NCBI GenBank assembly: GCA_021805445.1 | Contig: JAJZFH010000059.1 | Location: forward strand, 1-45,586 | Direction: 5' to 3' | Origin: Pseudomonadota bacterium | GTDB taxonomy: Bacteria; Pseudomonadota; Gammaproteobacteria; Burkholderiales; Ferrovaceae | DNA length: 45,586 nt | Part shown: positions 18,519 to 27,128 of the stretch, piece after piece | Layout of the letters: each line of letters opens with the position of its first letter | How positions within the stretch are numbered: position 1 is the stretch's first letter | The notes under the pieces: generated by a model | Told to the model about the DNA's origin: nothing | Databases searched by the model: none | Seen by the model: the letters and a program-made list of their open reading frames with translations, nothing else | Translations under genes and position numbers: made by a program

Positions 18519-18986
18519 TCAGTTGGTTTTCAGGTAGTCTGGCCAAGGAGTCCCCAGTTCGTTCTGGGTCAGACGTGGGCTCTGGAACAGGGTCCACTTG
18601 CCGATCAGACCCTTGGACCAGATCCCCAGGACCAGTTGACCATCGCGATATTCGCAACGGTAGGTAGCGGGTATCGTGGTCGTCCCCGTGCCAAATGGGA
18701 CCCCCGTGAGATCTGCATCGGTTTCGATAATGACGCCATCCACCGTGCGCAGGATGCGCTCATGGATATTTTTCGCGGCATTACCCGGCGAGGCATTCAG
18801 CATGCTCACGGGGCAGGCGGCTTGCATGGCTTCCAGTTCCAGTCCGGGTTTATTGGCGATCTCCCGTTGGGCAGCGTGCGCCAACTTGAGTTCGTCGGGG
18901 TAAGGTTCGCCGGCTTGAGCAATGAGCGGGGCTGCCGTCAGCAAGGCCAGAACGACCAGTGCCGGGCGTAGTATGGGTGCAGACAT
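18519..18986 (-). CDS. Secreted protein of unknown function
   Basis: A 155-residue protein with a clear signal peptide (hydrophobic core ALVVLALLTAAPLI, cleavage after AQA). The mature part is about 132 residues with two cysteines (in QAACPVSM and ATYRCEYRDG) that could form a periplasmic disulfide. I do not recognise a family. The ATG at 18986 follows GGAGAACTCCT. The open frame reaches further upstream, but this start is the only one that begins with a signal peptide. It is transcribed against the peroxiredoxin/SlyD pair and away from the HDOD-GGDEF gene. A periplasmic lipid-binding or structural role is possible but not shown. Confidence 0.7.
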   Translation of the reverse strand: MSAPILRPALVVLALLTAAPLIAQAGEPYPDELKLAHAAQREIANKPGLELEAMQAACPVSMLNASPGNAAKNIHERILRTVDGVIIETDADLTGVPFGTGTTTIPATYRCEYRDGQLVLGIWSKGLIGKWTLFQSPRLTQNELGTPWPDYLKTN

Positions 18987-19188
18987 AGGAGTTCTCCAGA
19001 TCGTTATCGAGGGTGCGGCGAGGGAGTGGTAATGACCCGACCGTCCCTCCCATGAGGGGATTCTACTGCATCTGTGATCAATCGTGCAGCGAGAAAAACC
19101 GTGAGAAAAGAAGATATGCAACTTTTCCCGCTTACGGTCATAATACCGCAGTCAATTCCTCCCTGTTCCACCGTGCGTAGATTACAGG

Positions 19189-21069
19189 ATGCCTCAACAC
19201 ATGAATGAAGAATCGGTCGTTCCGGATACCATTGCCGAAGATTCTCTGTTGCTTCAGATTCGTGCTTTGGGGCACCTGCCTTCTCCTTCCTCCACCGCCC
19301 TGCGCCTTTATGCATTGATCCAGTCGGATGACGTGGATTTGCACAAAATGGCCGAAGTGATCAAAGGGGATGTGGCGCTGACCGTGCGTTTGATCCGACT
19401 GGCCAATCGTCCGGGAGGAACCCCTGGCCGCCCAGTGGCTTCCATTGAAGAAGGATTGATGCGTCTCGGACTCAAAACCGTGGCAGGATTGGCCGTGGGC
19501 ATGTCGGTGATCGATGACGCAGTCGCCTCGAGTGCACCTGATGCCTGTGCTTATTTGGCGTTGTGCCGTCATTCTCTGGCGGCGGCTGTGCTGGCAGAGT
19601 GGATGTGTGATCGTCCTGAAGTCCCGGTCAGTGCCGCTGACCTTTTTACCTGTGCCTTGCTGGCAAGGATCGGACAATTGGCCCTGTTGCGTTTCTACCC
19701 GGAGCCTTACCCGGTACTGATTCGTTTGCAGCAGAAAACCCATGAATTGCTGGATGCAGAGCGGCAACAACTGGGTATCGATCATCAAGTGATTACTCTG
19801 GCGTTGCTGCAGGAATGGGGATTTCCTGATCCGCTGACGGAGGCCATTCGAATTTCCGAGGCGGAACCCGAATTGCGGGTAGGTAATGACCGTGGTCACG
19901 TCATGGCACAAATTCTCAGTTTTGCCTGGGAGGCTGCTCCTGCATTGATCTCCCGTCGTGCTGATGAGATCGTGAGGCATTTGGAACGTGGCCTGGCCCT
20001 GTTGGGGCAACGCGTGCTGGAGGAAGAATTGTCCGGCATGGTTGAGACCATCATCCGGTACTGGCTTGAATGGGATTCTCACCAACAAGGACATGATGGT
20101 TCCGCTCACATTGCCCTGGGTGTCGGTGATACGGAACGGGTCACCGCGCAACTCTTGCTCGTGGGGGTCCCTGCAGTCGTGCGTCAGTCATGGGAATCAA
20201 CTTTCGCTGAACGGGGTTATGGCGTTTTGAGCGTGGATTCCTGGGAGGCTGTGACGGCTCAGATGACCAATGAATCGGTGGAGTTCATGATCCTTTGGAA
20301 GGATGGATCCCACATTTTTGGAGAACCGGAAAAAAGATTGTTTGAATCCTGGGTGGGTGAGGGACGCCGGGCGATTGTGGTGCTGGTTCCCGAGTTGAAC
20401 GCACCCTTTTCCCATGAGTTCTTGGAAATCGGAGCGGACATCGTGCTTCCCTGCACGGTATCGGCCACGCTGCTGGGTGCCCAGTTGGCGCGTTTGGAGG
20501 ACAAGTTGGGGGTGGCGAAAAACCTCGAAGAGGAACGGTCTGCGCACCGCAAGTTGTTGTCCGAACTGGTATTGACGACGCGTAAATTGCATTTGCAGAC
20601 TTTGACCGATCCGCTCACAGGGTTGGCCAACCGACGCATGGCAGAGGCTTTCCTGAAACGCCACTGGTCCATGGTGGAACGCCGCAATATCTCTTTGGGA
20701 TGCCTCATCATCGATCTCGACGACTTCAAGCGAATCAACGATAAATTTGGACACGATGCTGGCGATGCCGCCCTTCGTGCTTTTGCTGCCATTCTCAAGG
20801 AGAATGTCCGTCAGGAGGATCTGGCGGTCCGTTTGGGGGGAGATGAGTTTCTGGTGGTGTGTCCCTTGGCGCAAGTCCCTCATCTGGAATATCTGCGCAA
20901 GCGTCTGATCGAGGTCGCACATCGATTGAAACTGGAAACAGGTCCTTTGTCGTGTTCCATCGGATTCGCCGAAAGTGATCGAAATACCATGAAGTCCCCC
21001 TCTGAATTATTGAAACAGGCGGACGAACATTTGATGCGGCTGAAACGGAGTCGTTCCGGGAAAGAGTGA
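19189..21069 (+). CDS. HDOD-GGDEF signalling protein (diguanylate cyclase)
   Basis: A 626-residue soluble protein. An HDOD domain (about 25-220, with LPSPSSTALRLYALIQSD and the helical LMRLGLKTVAGLAVGMSV) is followed by a region of receiver-like size (about 300-430). A short coiled linker and a GGDEF domain (from about 470) come next. The cyclase is intact: DPLTGLANRR, DLDDFKRINDKFGHDAGD and GGDEF near 550, with an RxxD inhibition site (RQED) five residues before it. HDOD domains usually lack catalysis and relay signals. The middle domain shows no clear phosphoacceptor Asp and may be a pseudo-receiver. It lies about 150 bases upstream of cbbL on the same strand, with no direct evidence that it controls it. 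Confidence 0.9.
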   Translation: MPQHMNEESVVPDTIAEDSLLLQIRALGHLPSPSSTALRLYALIQSDDVDLHKMAEVIKGDVALTVRLIRLANRPGGTPGRPVASIEEGLMRLGLKTVAGLAVGMSVIDDAVASSAPDACAYLALCRHSLAAAVLAEWMCDRPEVPVSAADLFTCALLARIGQLALLRFYPEPYPVLIRLQQKTHELLDAERQQLGIDHQVITLALLQEWGFPDPLTEAIRISEAEPELRVGNDRGHVMAQILSFAWEAAPALISRRADEIVRHLERGLALLGQRVLEEELSGMVETIIRYWLEWDSHQQGHDGSAHIALGVGDTERVTAQLLLVGVPAVVRQSWESTFAERGYGVLSVDSWEAVTAQMTNESVEFMILWKDGSHIFGEPEKRLFESWVGEGRRAIVVLVPELNAPFSHEFLEIGADIVLPCTVSATLLGAQLARLEDKLGVAKNLEEERSAHRKLLSELVLTTRKLHLQTLTDPLTGLANRRMAEAFLKRHWSMVERRNISLGCLIIDLDDFKRINDKFGHDAGDAALRAFAAILKENVRQEDLAVRLGGDEFLVVCPLAQVPHLEYLRKRLIEVAHRLKLETGPLSCSIGFAESDRNTMKSPSELLKQADEHLMRLKRSRSGKE

Positions 21070-21221
21070 TTGCCGGACGAATGGATAAGGTTCGGTGATT
21101 ATGGCGATTAGAATTATTTAATTTATTTATATTTTATTTCCTATAGTATGTTCAGCAGCAACGAGATAACAAGTTCAGCAGCAAGACCCCTGAGTCGTAG
21201 TTAACCTGATGGAGGAAAACC
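21070..21221 (+). promoter_or_regulatory. cbb operon promoter/leader region
   Basis: Upstream of cbbL a very AT-rich block (about 21104-21141) is followed by TATAGT (21142-21147), a good -10 candidate. It could act as an UP element and hold the T-N11-A sites used by the LysR-type regulator CbbR, but no cbbR gene lies in the window. Just after the -10, GTTCAGCAGCAA occurs twice (21150-21161 and 21173-21184), 23 bases apart. The ribosome binding site GGAGG lies about 21211-21215. Confidence 0.55.
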
Positions 21222-22643
21222 ATGTCAGTGAAGAAATACAATGCTGGTGTCAAGGAATATCGCCAGACCTACTGGACCCCTGAATACACCCCCAAAGACA
21301 CGGATTTGTTGGCGTGTTTCAAAATCACCCCGCAGCCTGGAGTGGACCGCGAGGAAGTGGCCGCTGCCGTGGCCGCCGAGTCATCCACCGGGACCTGGAC
21401 CACGGTGTGGACCGACCTCTTGACCGATCTGGACCATTACAAGGGACGTGCCTATAAAATTGAAGATGTCCCTGGCGACGATACCTGTTACTACGCTTTT
21501 GTGGCGTACCCCATTGACCTCTTTGAAGAAGGATCAGTGGTCAATGTGTTGACTTCGTTGGTTGGTAATGTGTTTGGATTCAAGGCGTTGCGTGCTCTTC
21601 GCCTGGAAGATGTACGCTTCCCCATCGCTTATGTCATGACCTGTGGCGGTCCTCCTCATGGGATTCAGGTAGAACGGGATGTGATGAATAAATATGGTCG
21701 CCCCATGCTGGGTTGTACCATCAAGCCTAAATTGGGTCTGTCTGCCAAGAACTACGGCCGTGCGGTTTATGAGTGCTTGCGCGGTGGTCTGGACTTCACC
21801 AAGGATGACGAGAACGTCAATTCTCAGCCTTTCATGCGCTGGAAGCAACGTTTCGATTTCGTCATGGAAGCCATTGAAAAGGCGGAACGCGAAACCGGTG
21901 AACGCAAGGGTCACTATCTGAACGTGACGGCGCCCACGCCAGAAGAAATGTACAAACGGGCAGAGTATGCCCGGGATATCGGCGCTCCGATCATCATGCA
22001 CGATTACCTGACCGGGGGGCTGACGGCCAATACCGGTTTGGCCAACTGGTGCCGGGACAATGGGGTGTTGCTGCACATCCACCGGGCCATGCATGCGGTG
22101 CTTGACCGTAACCCCCACCATGGAATTCACTTCCGTGTGTTGACCAAGGTGCTGCGTTTGTCTGGTGGCGATCATCTCCACTCGGGTACCGTGGTGGGCA
22201 AACTGGAAGGTGACCGCGAAGCCACGTTGGGCTGGATTGATATCATGCGCGACAGTTATGTCAAGGAAGACCGCAAGCGCGGCATCTTCTTTGATCAGGA
22301 TTGGGGTTCCATGCCCGGTGTCTTGCCAGTGGCCTCTGGTGGAATTCACGTCTGGCACATGCCAGCCCTCGTGACTATTTTTGGGGATGATTCGGTTCTG
22401 CAGTTTGGTGGAGGTACCTTGGGTCACCCCTGGGGTAACGCGGCCGGAGCCGCAGCCAACCGCGTGGCACTGGAAGCCTGCGTGGAAGCCCGCAATCAGG
22501 GAATCGCCATCGAGAAGGAAGGCAAGGCTGTATTGACCAAGGCGGCCGAACACAGTCCCGAACTGAAAATCGCCATGGAAACCTGGAAAGAAATCAAGTT
22601 CGAGTTCGATACCGTGGACAAACTGGACGTGGCCCACAAGTAA
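21222..22643 (+). CDS. cbbL: RuBisCO form IA large subunit
   Basis: A 473-residue large subunit that fixes CO2 onto ribulose-1,5-bisphosphate in the Calvin cycle. All catalytic elements are seen: Lys168 in TIKPKLGLS, the carbamylated Lys194 with Asp196 and Glu197 in FTKDDEN, and loop-6 Lys327 in GKLEGDRE. The start sequence [22 protein letters not shown] is the proteobacterial form IA type. It is followed by cbbS, cbbQ and cbbO and by no carboxysome shell genes, so it is the cytosolic (IA-q) kind. A perfect 10-bp hairpin follows the stop. Confidence 0.99.
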   Translation: MSVKKYNAGVKEYRQTYWTPEYTPKDTDLLACFKITPQPGVDREEVAAAVAAESSTGTWTTVWTDLLTDLDHYKGRAYKIEDVPGDDTCYYAFVAYPIDLFEEGSVVNVLTSLVGNVFGFKALRALRLEDVRFPIAYVMTCGGPPHGIQVERDVMNKYGRPMLGCTIKPKLGLSAKNYGRAVYECLRGGLDFTKDDENVNSQPFMRWKQRFDFVMEAIEKAERETGERKGHYLNVTAPTPEEMYKRAEYARDIGAPIIMHDYLTGGLTANTGLANWCRDNGVLLHIHRAMHAVLDRNPHHGIHFRVLTKVLRLSGGDHLHSGTVVGKLEGDREATLGWIDIMRDSYVKEDRKRGIFFDQDWGSMPGVLPVASGGIHVWHMPALVTIFGDDSVLQFGGGTLGHPWGNAAGAAANRVALEACVEARNQGIAIEKEGKAVLTKAAEHSPELKIAMETWKEIKFEFDTVDKLDVAHK

Positions 22644-22654
22644 TGTCACCTGAT

Positions 22655-22680
22655 GCTGTGTGGCTCTGGGGCCACACAGC
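22655..22680 (+). other. 10-bp hairpin between cbbL and cbbS
   Basis: GCTGTGTGGC and GCCACACAGC form a perfect 10-bp stem with a 6-base loop (TCTGGG), starting 11 bases after the cbbL stop. No T-run follows, so it is not a standard terminator. It more likely stabilises or marks processing of the cbbL message, or partly attenuates cbbS. Confidence 0.75.
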
Positions 22681-22707
22681 CCTGAAAACTAATTTGAGGA
22701 ATGACTC

Positions 22708-23064
22708 ATGAGTGAAGTAATGGATTACAAGTCGCGCTTGAGCGACCCTGCCAGCCGCAAGTTTGAAACTTTTTCCTACTTGCCCGCCATGAATGCGGAC
22801 GAAATCCGCAAGCAGGTGGAGTATCTGGTAAAGAAGGGATGGAACCCGGCCATTGAACACATCGAACCCGAGTACCTGATGGATTCTTACTGGTACATGT
22901 GGAAATTGCCGATGTTTGGCGAGACCGATGTGGAAAAAGTGTTGGCAGAAGCCGAAGCCTGCCATAAGGCCAATCCCGAAAATCATGTGCGCTTGATTGG
23001 CTACGACAATTTCAGTCAGTCCCAGGGTGCCTCCATGGTGATTTTCCGCGGCAAGACAGTTTGA
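22708..23064 (+). CDS. cbbS: RuBisCO form I small subunit
   Basis: A 118-residue small subunit that completes the L8S8 enzyme. The conserved blocks are [10 protein letters not shown] near the start, then the pair KGWNPAIEH and [11 protein letters not shown], and VRLIGYDN near the end. The length and the [10 protein letters not shown] loop fit form IA. The ATG follows GAGGA. It lies 64 bases after cbbL and is followed within about 20 bases by a strong terminator. Confidence 0.98.
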   Translation: MSEVMDYKSRLSDPASRKFETFSYLPAMNADEIRKQVEYLVKKGWNPAIEHIEPEYLMDSYWYMWKLPMFGETDVEKVLAEAEACHKANPENHVRLIGYDNFSQSQGASMVIFRGKTV

Positions 23065-23085
23065 CGGGGGAAGTCCTCATATTCG

Positions 23086-23122
23086 CCCCCGTGACCTCGA
23101 CAGCGAGGGACGGGGGTTTTTT
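23086..23122 (+). terminator. Rho-independent terminator after cbbS
   Basis: CCCCCGT pairs with ACGGGGG, with an inner CCTCG/CGAGG helix and an ACAG loop, followed directly by six T. Transcripts leaving cbbLS should largely stop here, so cbbQ and cbbO are expressed by read-through or by a separate promoter in 23123-23195. Confidence 0.88.
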
Positions 23123-23195
23123 GTTGGCGGGTCTCTTTCTTCCTTTGGTTGGCCAGGGAAGAGGCGTGATCAAGGATTAGATAAGGAATCATTCC

Positions 23196-23999
23196 ATGAG
23201 CGATATCATTTCTCAGTATCGAATTTCCACGGCCCCCTATTATCGTCCGGTGGCGGACGAAGTGGAACTGTTTCAGGCTGCCTATGGCGTGCGTATGCCC
23301 ATGATGCTCAAAGGCCCGACGGGTTGTGGCAAAACCCGTTTCGTCGAATACATGGCCTACACCTTGGGGAAACCCCTGATCACCGTGGCCTGCAATGAAG
23401 ACATGACGGCCTCGGATCTGGTGGGGCGATTCCTTCTGGATGCCCAAGGGACGCGCTGGCAGGATGGGCCGCTCGCCATTGCCGCCCGGTACGGTGCCAT
23501 CTGTTATCTGGATGAAGTGGTAGAGGCGCGCCAGGATACTACGGTAGTGATTCATCCCCTGACGGACAACCGGCGTGTGCTCCCCTTGGAAAAGAAGGGA
23601 GAATTGATCAGGGCCCATGCCGACTTCCAACTGGTGATTTCTTATAATCCCGGTTACCAGAGTTTGATGAAGGATCTCAAGCAGTCGACCAAACAGCGTT
23701 TTGGAGCGTTGGACTTCAATTATCCTGCCCACGATGTTGAAACGGAAATCATTGCTCATGAAACTCGGGTTACAGTGGAAGTGGCCAGCAAATTGGTCTC
23801 CATCGCCGAACGGGCTCGTAACCTGAAAGGGCACGGACTGGATGAAGGGATCTCCACCCGGATGCTGATCTACGCCGGAAGTTTGATTATCGCTGGGGTG
23901 GATGCCAAAAATGCCTGCCGCGTGGCGCTGGTTCGTCCCATTACTGATGATCCGGACATGCGTGATGCCCTCGATGCGGCGGTTATGACCTTCTTTTGA
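23196..23999 (+). CDS. cbbQ: RuBisCO activase AAA+ subunit CbbQ
   Basis: A 267-residue MoxR-type AAA+ ATPase that, with CbbO, removes inhibitory sugar phosphates from RuBisCO. Walker A is GPTGCGKT (40-47), Walker B lies in [13 protein letters not shown], and the sensor region [11 protein letters not shown] and arginine finger segment [11 protein letters not shown] are present. The length is normal for CbbQ. The stop is followed after 14 bases by cbbO, and the cbbO ribosome binding site overlaps the end of cbbQ, so the two are tightly coupled. Confidence 0.96.
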   Translation: MSDIISQYRISTAPYYRPVADEVELFQAAYGVRMPMMLKGPTGCGKTRFVEYMAYTLGKPLITVACNEDMTASDLVGRFLLDAQGTRWQDGPLAIAARYGAICYLDEVVEARQDTTVVIHPLTDNRRVLPLEKKGELIRAHADFQLVISYNPGYQSLMKDLKQSTKQRFGALDFNYPAHDVETEIIAHETRVTVEVASKLVSIAERARNLKGHGLDEGISTRMLIYAGSLIIAGVDAKNACRVALVRPITDDPDMRDALDAAVMTFF

Positions 24000-24013
24000 G
24001 GAGTGGGCGAACC

Positions 24014-26338
24014 ATGGCGATCCATCTCGAAGATTATCAGGAGTTACTGGCTGATTTGTCTCCATCCTGCCAGCAAAGGTTGCGCGACGAGTGGCATGAG
24101 GCCACACGGGCACTTTCGGCACGGGGTCTGGACAATTACCTCAAGGGAACGGCCGCCTTGCAACATCTGGGGCGCGGCAATGAACTGGTCCTGAGCTGGA
24201 TTGAAGTGGCCCCCCAGGTGGCAAGGGCTGTGGGCGAGGAATGCCTGACGGATCTCGTACAGATTGCTCTGGGGTTTTCGTCACGAACCTCTGGAACGGT
24301 GATCGAGCGCTTGTTGGGAACGGCTCCCGTAGCGGCCAATCGACTGGGGGACGCCGACCTGTTTCAGTCCTACCTCCAGTTTCTCAACCATCTCCTGGGC
24401 CAGGCTCCCCGTGGGGTTCGTCCCATGCTCGACAATCTGGAAGTATTGCTGAACCAGTTGACGTTGGGAGGACTGCGCCGCTGGGCGACGTGGGGAGCCC
24501 ATGCGCATCGCACCAACTATGAAGCGCAGATCGAGTATTTTGGATTGACATCCAAAGAGTCGTTGGCCATGTTGCAAAAGGAGCGCAAAGGGACGCTCTT
24601 CATCGATATTCAGCGACGGATCAATATGTATCTGCGCGCTTTGTGGGGGCGGGATTTCTTTATGCGTCCCACCTCTGGAGACTATGAACGAAGGGAAGGG
24701 TACAAACCCTACATCGAGAGTTATTTCTTTCATGTGCCCGATGCCTTCGATGACCATGAGGGCGTTTCCGGTCTCGGTTTGTACCGTGCTGCGGCCGCCC
24801 ATTGCGCCGCTCATTGGGAGGCGACTACCGCTCCGATTTCGGCGGAAAACCTGAATCCGCTGCAGATGGCGCTGATCGAGATCATCGAGGACGCGCGAGT
24901 GGAAACCTTGGCCATTCGGCGTTTTCCTGGGCTGGAGCAATTGTGGGCCCAGTGTCATCATACCGAGGCACACCAGGGCTCGAGCGCAGGGGATTATTTC
25001 AACCGTCTGAGTCGGGCCCTGCTGGATTCCACCTATCAGGATACCGACCCTTGGGTAGCGGAAGGACGACTTTTGTTTGCCCAGGCAGAGAACCTGAACG
25101 ATCACCAACTGTCCTGGGATATTGGCGTTTCCCTGGCCCACACCTTCCGGGCTAAAAATATCGCTTACAATCCACGCACGGATGGACAACGTCCTCTTTA
25201 TCGGGACGACAATCGTTTCATCTGGGCTTTTGAAGGGTTTGATTTCGAGGCGGCCCTGGCCGCAGGGTATGATCAACCTCGTCAGGTGCGGCGCAAGGTC
25301 AATTTGATGGAAATGGTCAATGAGATCGATACCGAACTGGCCGGGGATGATGCTCAGGAAATTTGGGTACTGGGTACGGAACTCTTTCCTTATGAGGATA
25401 CGGGGGTCAGTTTCAATGAACTGGAAGGCAAGGAACCCGTTTCGGATCCATTTCATTATGCGGAATGGGATTATCAGATTCAACTCGAGCGGCCCTCTTG
25501 GGTGACCGTTCTGGAGCGCCACTCCAAGCGAGGGGATCTGGCGCTCATCGAGGACATCGCCTTTCGCAACAAGCGTCTGATTGCACGCATGAAGTTCATT
25601 CTGGATGCGATGCAACCCCAAGGAGTGACGCGTCTGCGCAAATTGGAGGAAGGAGATGATATCGACTTGAATGCGGCCATTTCCAGTACCATCGACTGTC
25701 GTATGGGAGTACAGCCTGAACCTCGCATCATGATGCGCAGTGTGCGCAAGGTGCGTGATATTTCGGTCATGGTTTTGCTGGATTTGTCCGAGTCGACCAA
25801 TGACAAAGTGGCCGGACAGGATTATTCAGTGCTTGACCTGACGCGCGAAGCCACCGTTCTGTTGGCCGATGCCATCCACAGGGTGGGAGATCCCTTCGCG
25901 ATCCATGGATTCTGTTCCGATGGTCGACACGGGGTGTCCTACTATCGTTTCAAGGATTTTGATCAGGATTATGATGATCTTCCCAAAGAACGGCTGTCGG
26001 GCATGAAGGGACAACTGTCCACGCGCATGGGCGCCGCCATTCGTCATGCAGTACAGCATTTGAAGGGACAACGTTCAGCCAAAAAGTTGTTATTGGTGTT
26101 GACGGATGGAGAACCCGCCGATGTGGATGTGCGCGACCCACAGTATCTTCGTCACGATACCAAAAAGGCCGTGGAAGAGGCAGGACGTTCGGGGATCATG
26201 ACCTACTGCTTGAGTCTCGATCCACGGGCAGACCAGTATGTTTCACGCATTTTTGGGGCCAAGAATTTTCTGGTGGTGGATCAGGTGGCGCGTCTGCCTG
26301 AGAAATTGCCTTTGCTTTATGCTGGTCTGACACGCTGA
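24014..26338 (+). CDS. cbbO: RuBisCO activase adaptor CbbO (von Willebrand A domain)
   Basis: A 774-residue partner of CbbQ that docks the activase onto RuBisCO. The C-terminal third is a von Willebrand factor A domain with an intact metal site DLSES (Asp590, Ser592, Ser594), and further VWA pieces LVLTDGEPADVDV and RDPQYL. The long helical N-terminal part is typical of CbbO/NorD-like proteins. The ATG at 24014 follows GAGGAG. An in-frame start 18 bases upstream is less likely. The gene ends 16 bases before a small unknown gene. Confidence 0.95.
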   Translation: MAIHLEDYQELLADLSPSCQQRLRDEWHEATRALSARGLDNYLKGTAALQHLGRGNELVLSWIEVAPQVARAVGEECLTDLVQIALGFSSRTSGTVIERLLGTAPVAANRLGDADLFQSYLQFLNHLLGQAPRGVRPMLDNLEVLLNQLTLGGLRRWATWGAHAHRTNYEAQIEYFGLTSKESLAMLQKERKGTLFIDIQRRINMYLRALWGRDFFMRPTSGDYERREGYKPYIESYFFHVPDAFDDHEGVSGLGLYRAAAAHCAAHWEATTAPISAENLNPLQMALIEIIEDARVETLAIRRFPGLEQLWAQCHHTEAHQGSSAGDYFNRLSRALLDSTYQDTDPWVAEGRLLFAQAENLNDHQLSWDIGVSLAHTFRAKNIAYNPRTDGQRPLYRDDNRFIWAFEGFDFEAALAAGYDQPRQVRRKVNLMEMVNEIDTELAGDDAQEIWVLGTELFPYEDTGVSFNELEGKEPVSDPFHYAEWDYQIQLERPSWVTVLERHSKRGDLALIEDIAFRNKRLIARMKFILDAMQPQGVTRLRKLEEGDDIDLNAAISSTIDCRMGVQPEPRIMMRSVRKVRDISVMVLLDLSESTNDKVAGQDYSVLDLTREATVLLADAIHRVGDPFAIHGFCSDGRHGVSYYRFKDFDQDYDDLPKERLSGMKGQLSTRMGAAIRHAVQHLKGQRSAKKLLLVLTDGEPADVDVRDPQYLRHDTKKAVEEAGRSGIMTYCLSLDPRADQYVSRIFGAKNFLVVDQVARLPEKLPLLYAGLTR

Positions 26339-26354
26339 AAACACAAGGACAACT

Positions 26355-26654
26355 ATGGAACAACATTACAAAGGCGTATACTCCGATCTCAATGGGGGGA
26401 TGACCCATTTGGCCCAGATCATCAAGGATGCCTGGGTGTTTGGGTTGTTGCCGGAAGATCAGGATGGCGCGGGTTGGACGGGCGGACAAATCCAGCAACT
26501 CTATGACAAGGTATCGGTGGAATGGGAGAAATATGGGCACTTGCCCAGCCGTTTGACGCCTGAATTGCGTGAACGTCATCAAAGGATCCATGAAGAAGCA
26601 GTGAAACGGGCGCGCAAGGGCGGTTGGAACCCGGAATTGGGAGAAGATGATTGA
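26355..26654 (+). CDS. Small conserved-looking unknown at the end of the cbb operon
   Basis: A 99-residue, highly charged, probably helical cytoplasmic protein that I do not recognise. It starts 16 bases after cbbO with ACAAGGAC as ribosome binding site and is very likely the last gene of the operon. There is a Trp-rich middle (DAWVFGLLPEDQDGAGWTGGQ), a helix around YDKVSVEWEKYG and a basic tail (AVKRARKGGWNP). No signal peptide, metal-binding cluster or membrane segment is seen. It could be an accessory factor for RuBisCO assembly or for the CbbQO activase. That rests on position alone. It shows no similarity to the pterin-dehydratase-like acRAF proteins. Confidence 0.8.
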   Translation: MEQHYKGVYSDLNGGMTHLAQIIKDAWVFGLLPEDQDGAGWTGGQIQQLYDKVSVEWEKYGHLPSRLTPELRERHQRIHEEAVKRARKGGWNPELGEDD

Positions 26655-26688
26655 TGGCGCCAAAAAATTATCGTCCGGTTGGCAGTGT

Positions 26689-26707
26689 TGACTTAATTGT
26701 GTATAAT
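26689..26707 (+). promoter_or_regulatory. Probable rpsO promoter
   Basis: TTGACT is followed closely by TGTATAAT about 45 bases before the rpsO start. TATAAT is a perfect -10. The TTGACT sits nearer than the standard 17-base spacing, so it may not be the true -35, and the TGTATAAT extended -10 may carry the promoter. Confidence 0.5.
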
Positions 26708-26750
26708 CCTGTGTTTTTCAGACGCATCCCTACCGTATTTGGAGAATGAC

Positions 26751-27020
26751 ATGGCTTCCATCGCTGCTCATAAAGCGCAGATCATGAAGGACTTTCAGCG
26801 TACCCCTCAAGACACCGGTTCGACCGAGGTCCAGGTGGCACTGTTGACTCATCGCATCAATCATCTGACTGAGCACTTCAAAACCCATGTCAAGGATCAC
26901 CATTCCCGTCGTGGTTTGCTCAAATTGGTCAGTCAGCGTCGTAGTTTGCTGGATTACTTCAAGCGCATCAATATGGAAGGCTATCGCCAACTCATTACCA
27001 GTTTGGGTCTGCGCAAGTAA
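26751..27020 (+). CDS. rpsO: 30S ribosomal protein S15
   Basis: An 89-residue S15 that binds 16S rRNA in the platform of the small subunit. The full family sequence is recognisable: [23 protein letters not shown], then [28 protein letters not shown] and the end LGLRK. The ATG at 26751 follows GGAGAAT, and upstream TTGACTTAATTGTGTATAAT (26689-26707) is a good -35-like/-10 promoter. The next gene is pnp, the standard rpsO-pnp pair, with a terminator between them. Confidence 0.98.
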   Translation: MASIAAHKAQIMKDFQRTPQDTGSTEVQVALLTHRINHLTEHFKTHVKDHHSRRGLLKLVSQRRSLLDYFKRINMEGYRQLITSLGLRK

Positions 27021-27047
27021 CCTCAGGTGAAGAGAGGTTGGTTTGAG

Positions 27048-27082
27048 ATGCGGTGCGAGGTGATGGGCGCACCGCATTTTTG
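27048..27082 (+). terminator. Terminator between rpsO and pnp
   Basis: ATGCGGTGCG (27048-27057) and CGCACCGCAT (27068-27077) form a perfect 10-bp stem with a 10-base loop, followed by TTTTT. This is the usual rpsO terminator that lets part of transcription through to pnp. Confidence 0.88.
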
Positions 27083-27128
27083 TTTCTTATACTGAACGTA
27101 ACAATCTATTGATAGTGAGGATGAACGC

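Noticed and set aside
21534-22649. 371-codon open frame antisense to cbbL
   Set aside because: It is a shadow of the strongly conserved RuBisCO large-subunit gene and has no ribosome binding site.
24281-25621. 446-codon open frame antisense to cbbO
   Set aside because: It lies wholly inside cbbO, whose VWA site and operon position are clear. The antisense peptide has no recognisable domain and arises from codon bias.
21222-26654. Carboxysome operon
   Set aside because: No shell proteins, CsoS2 or carbonic anhydrase follow. cbbQ and cbbO follow directly, which defines the non-carboxysomal arrangement.
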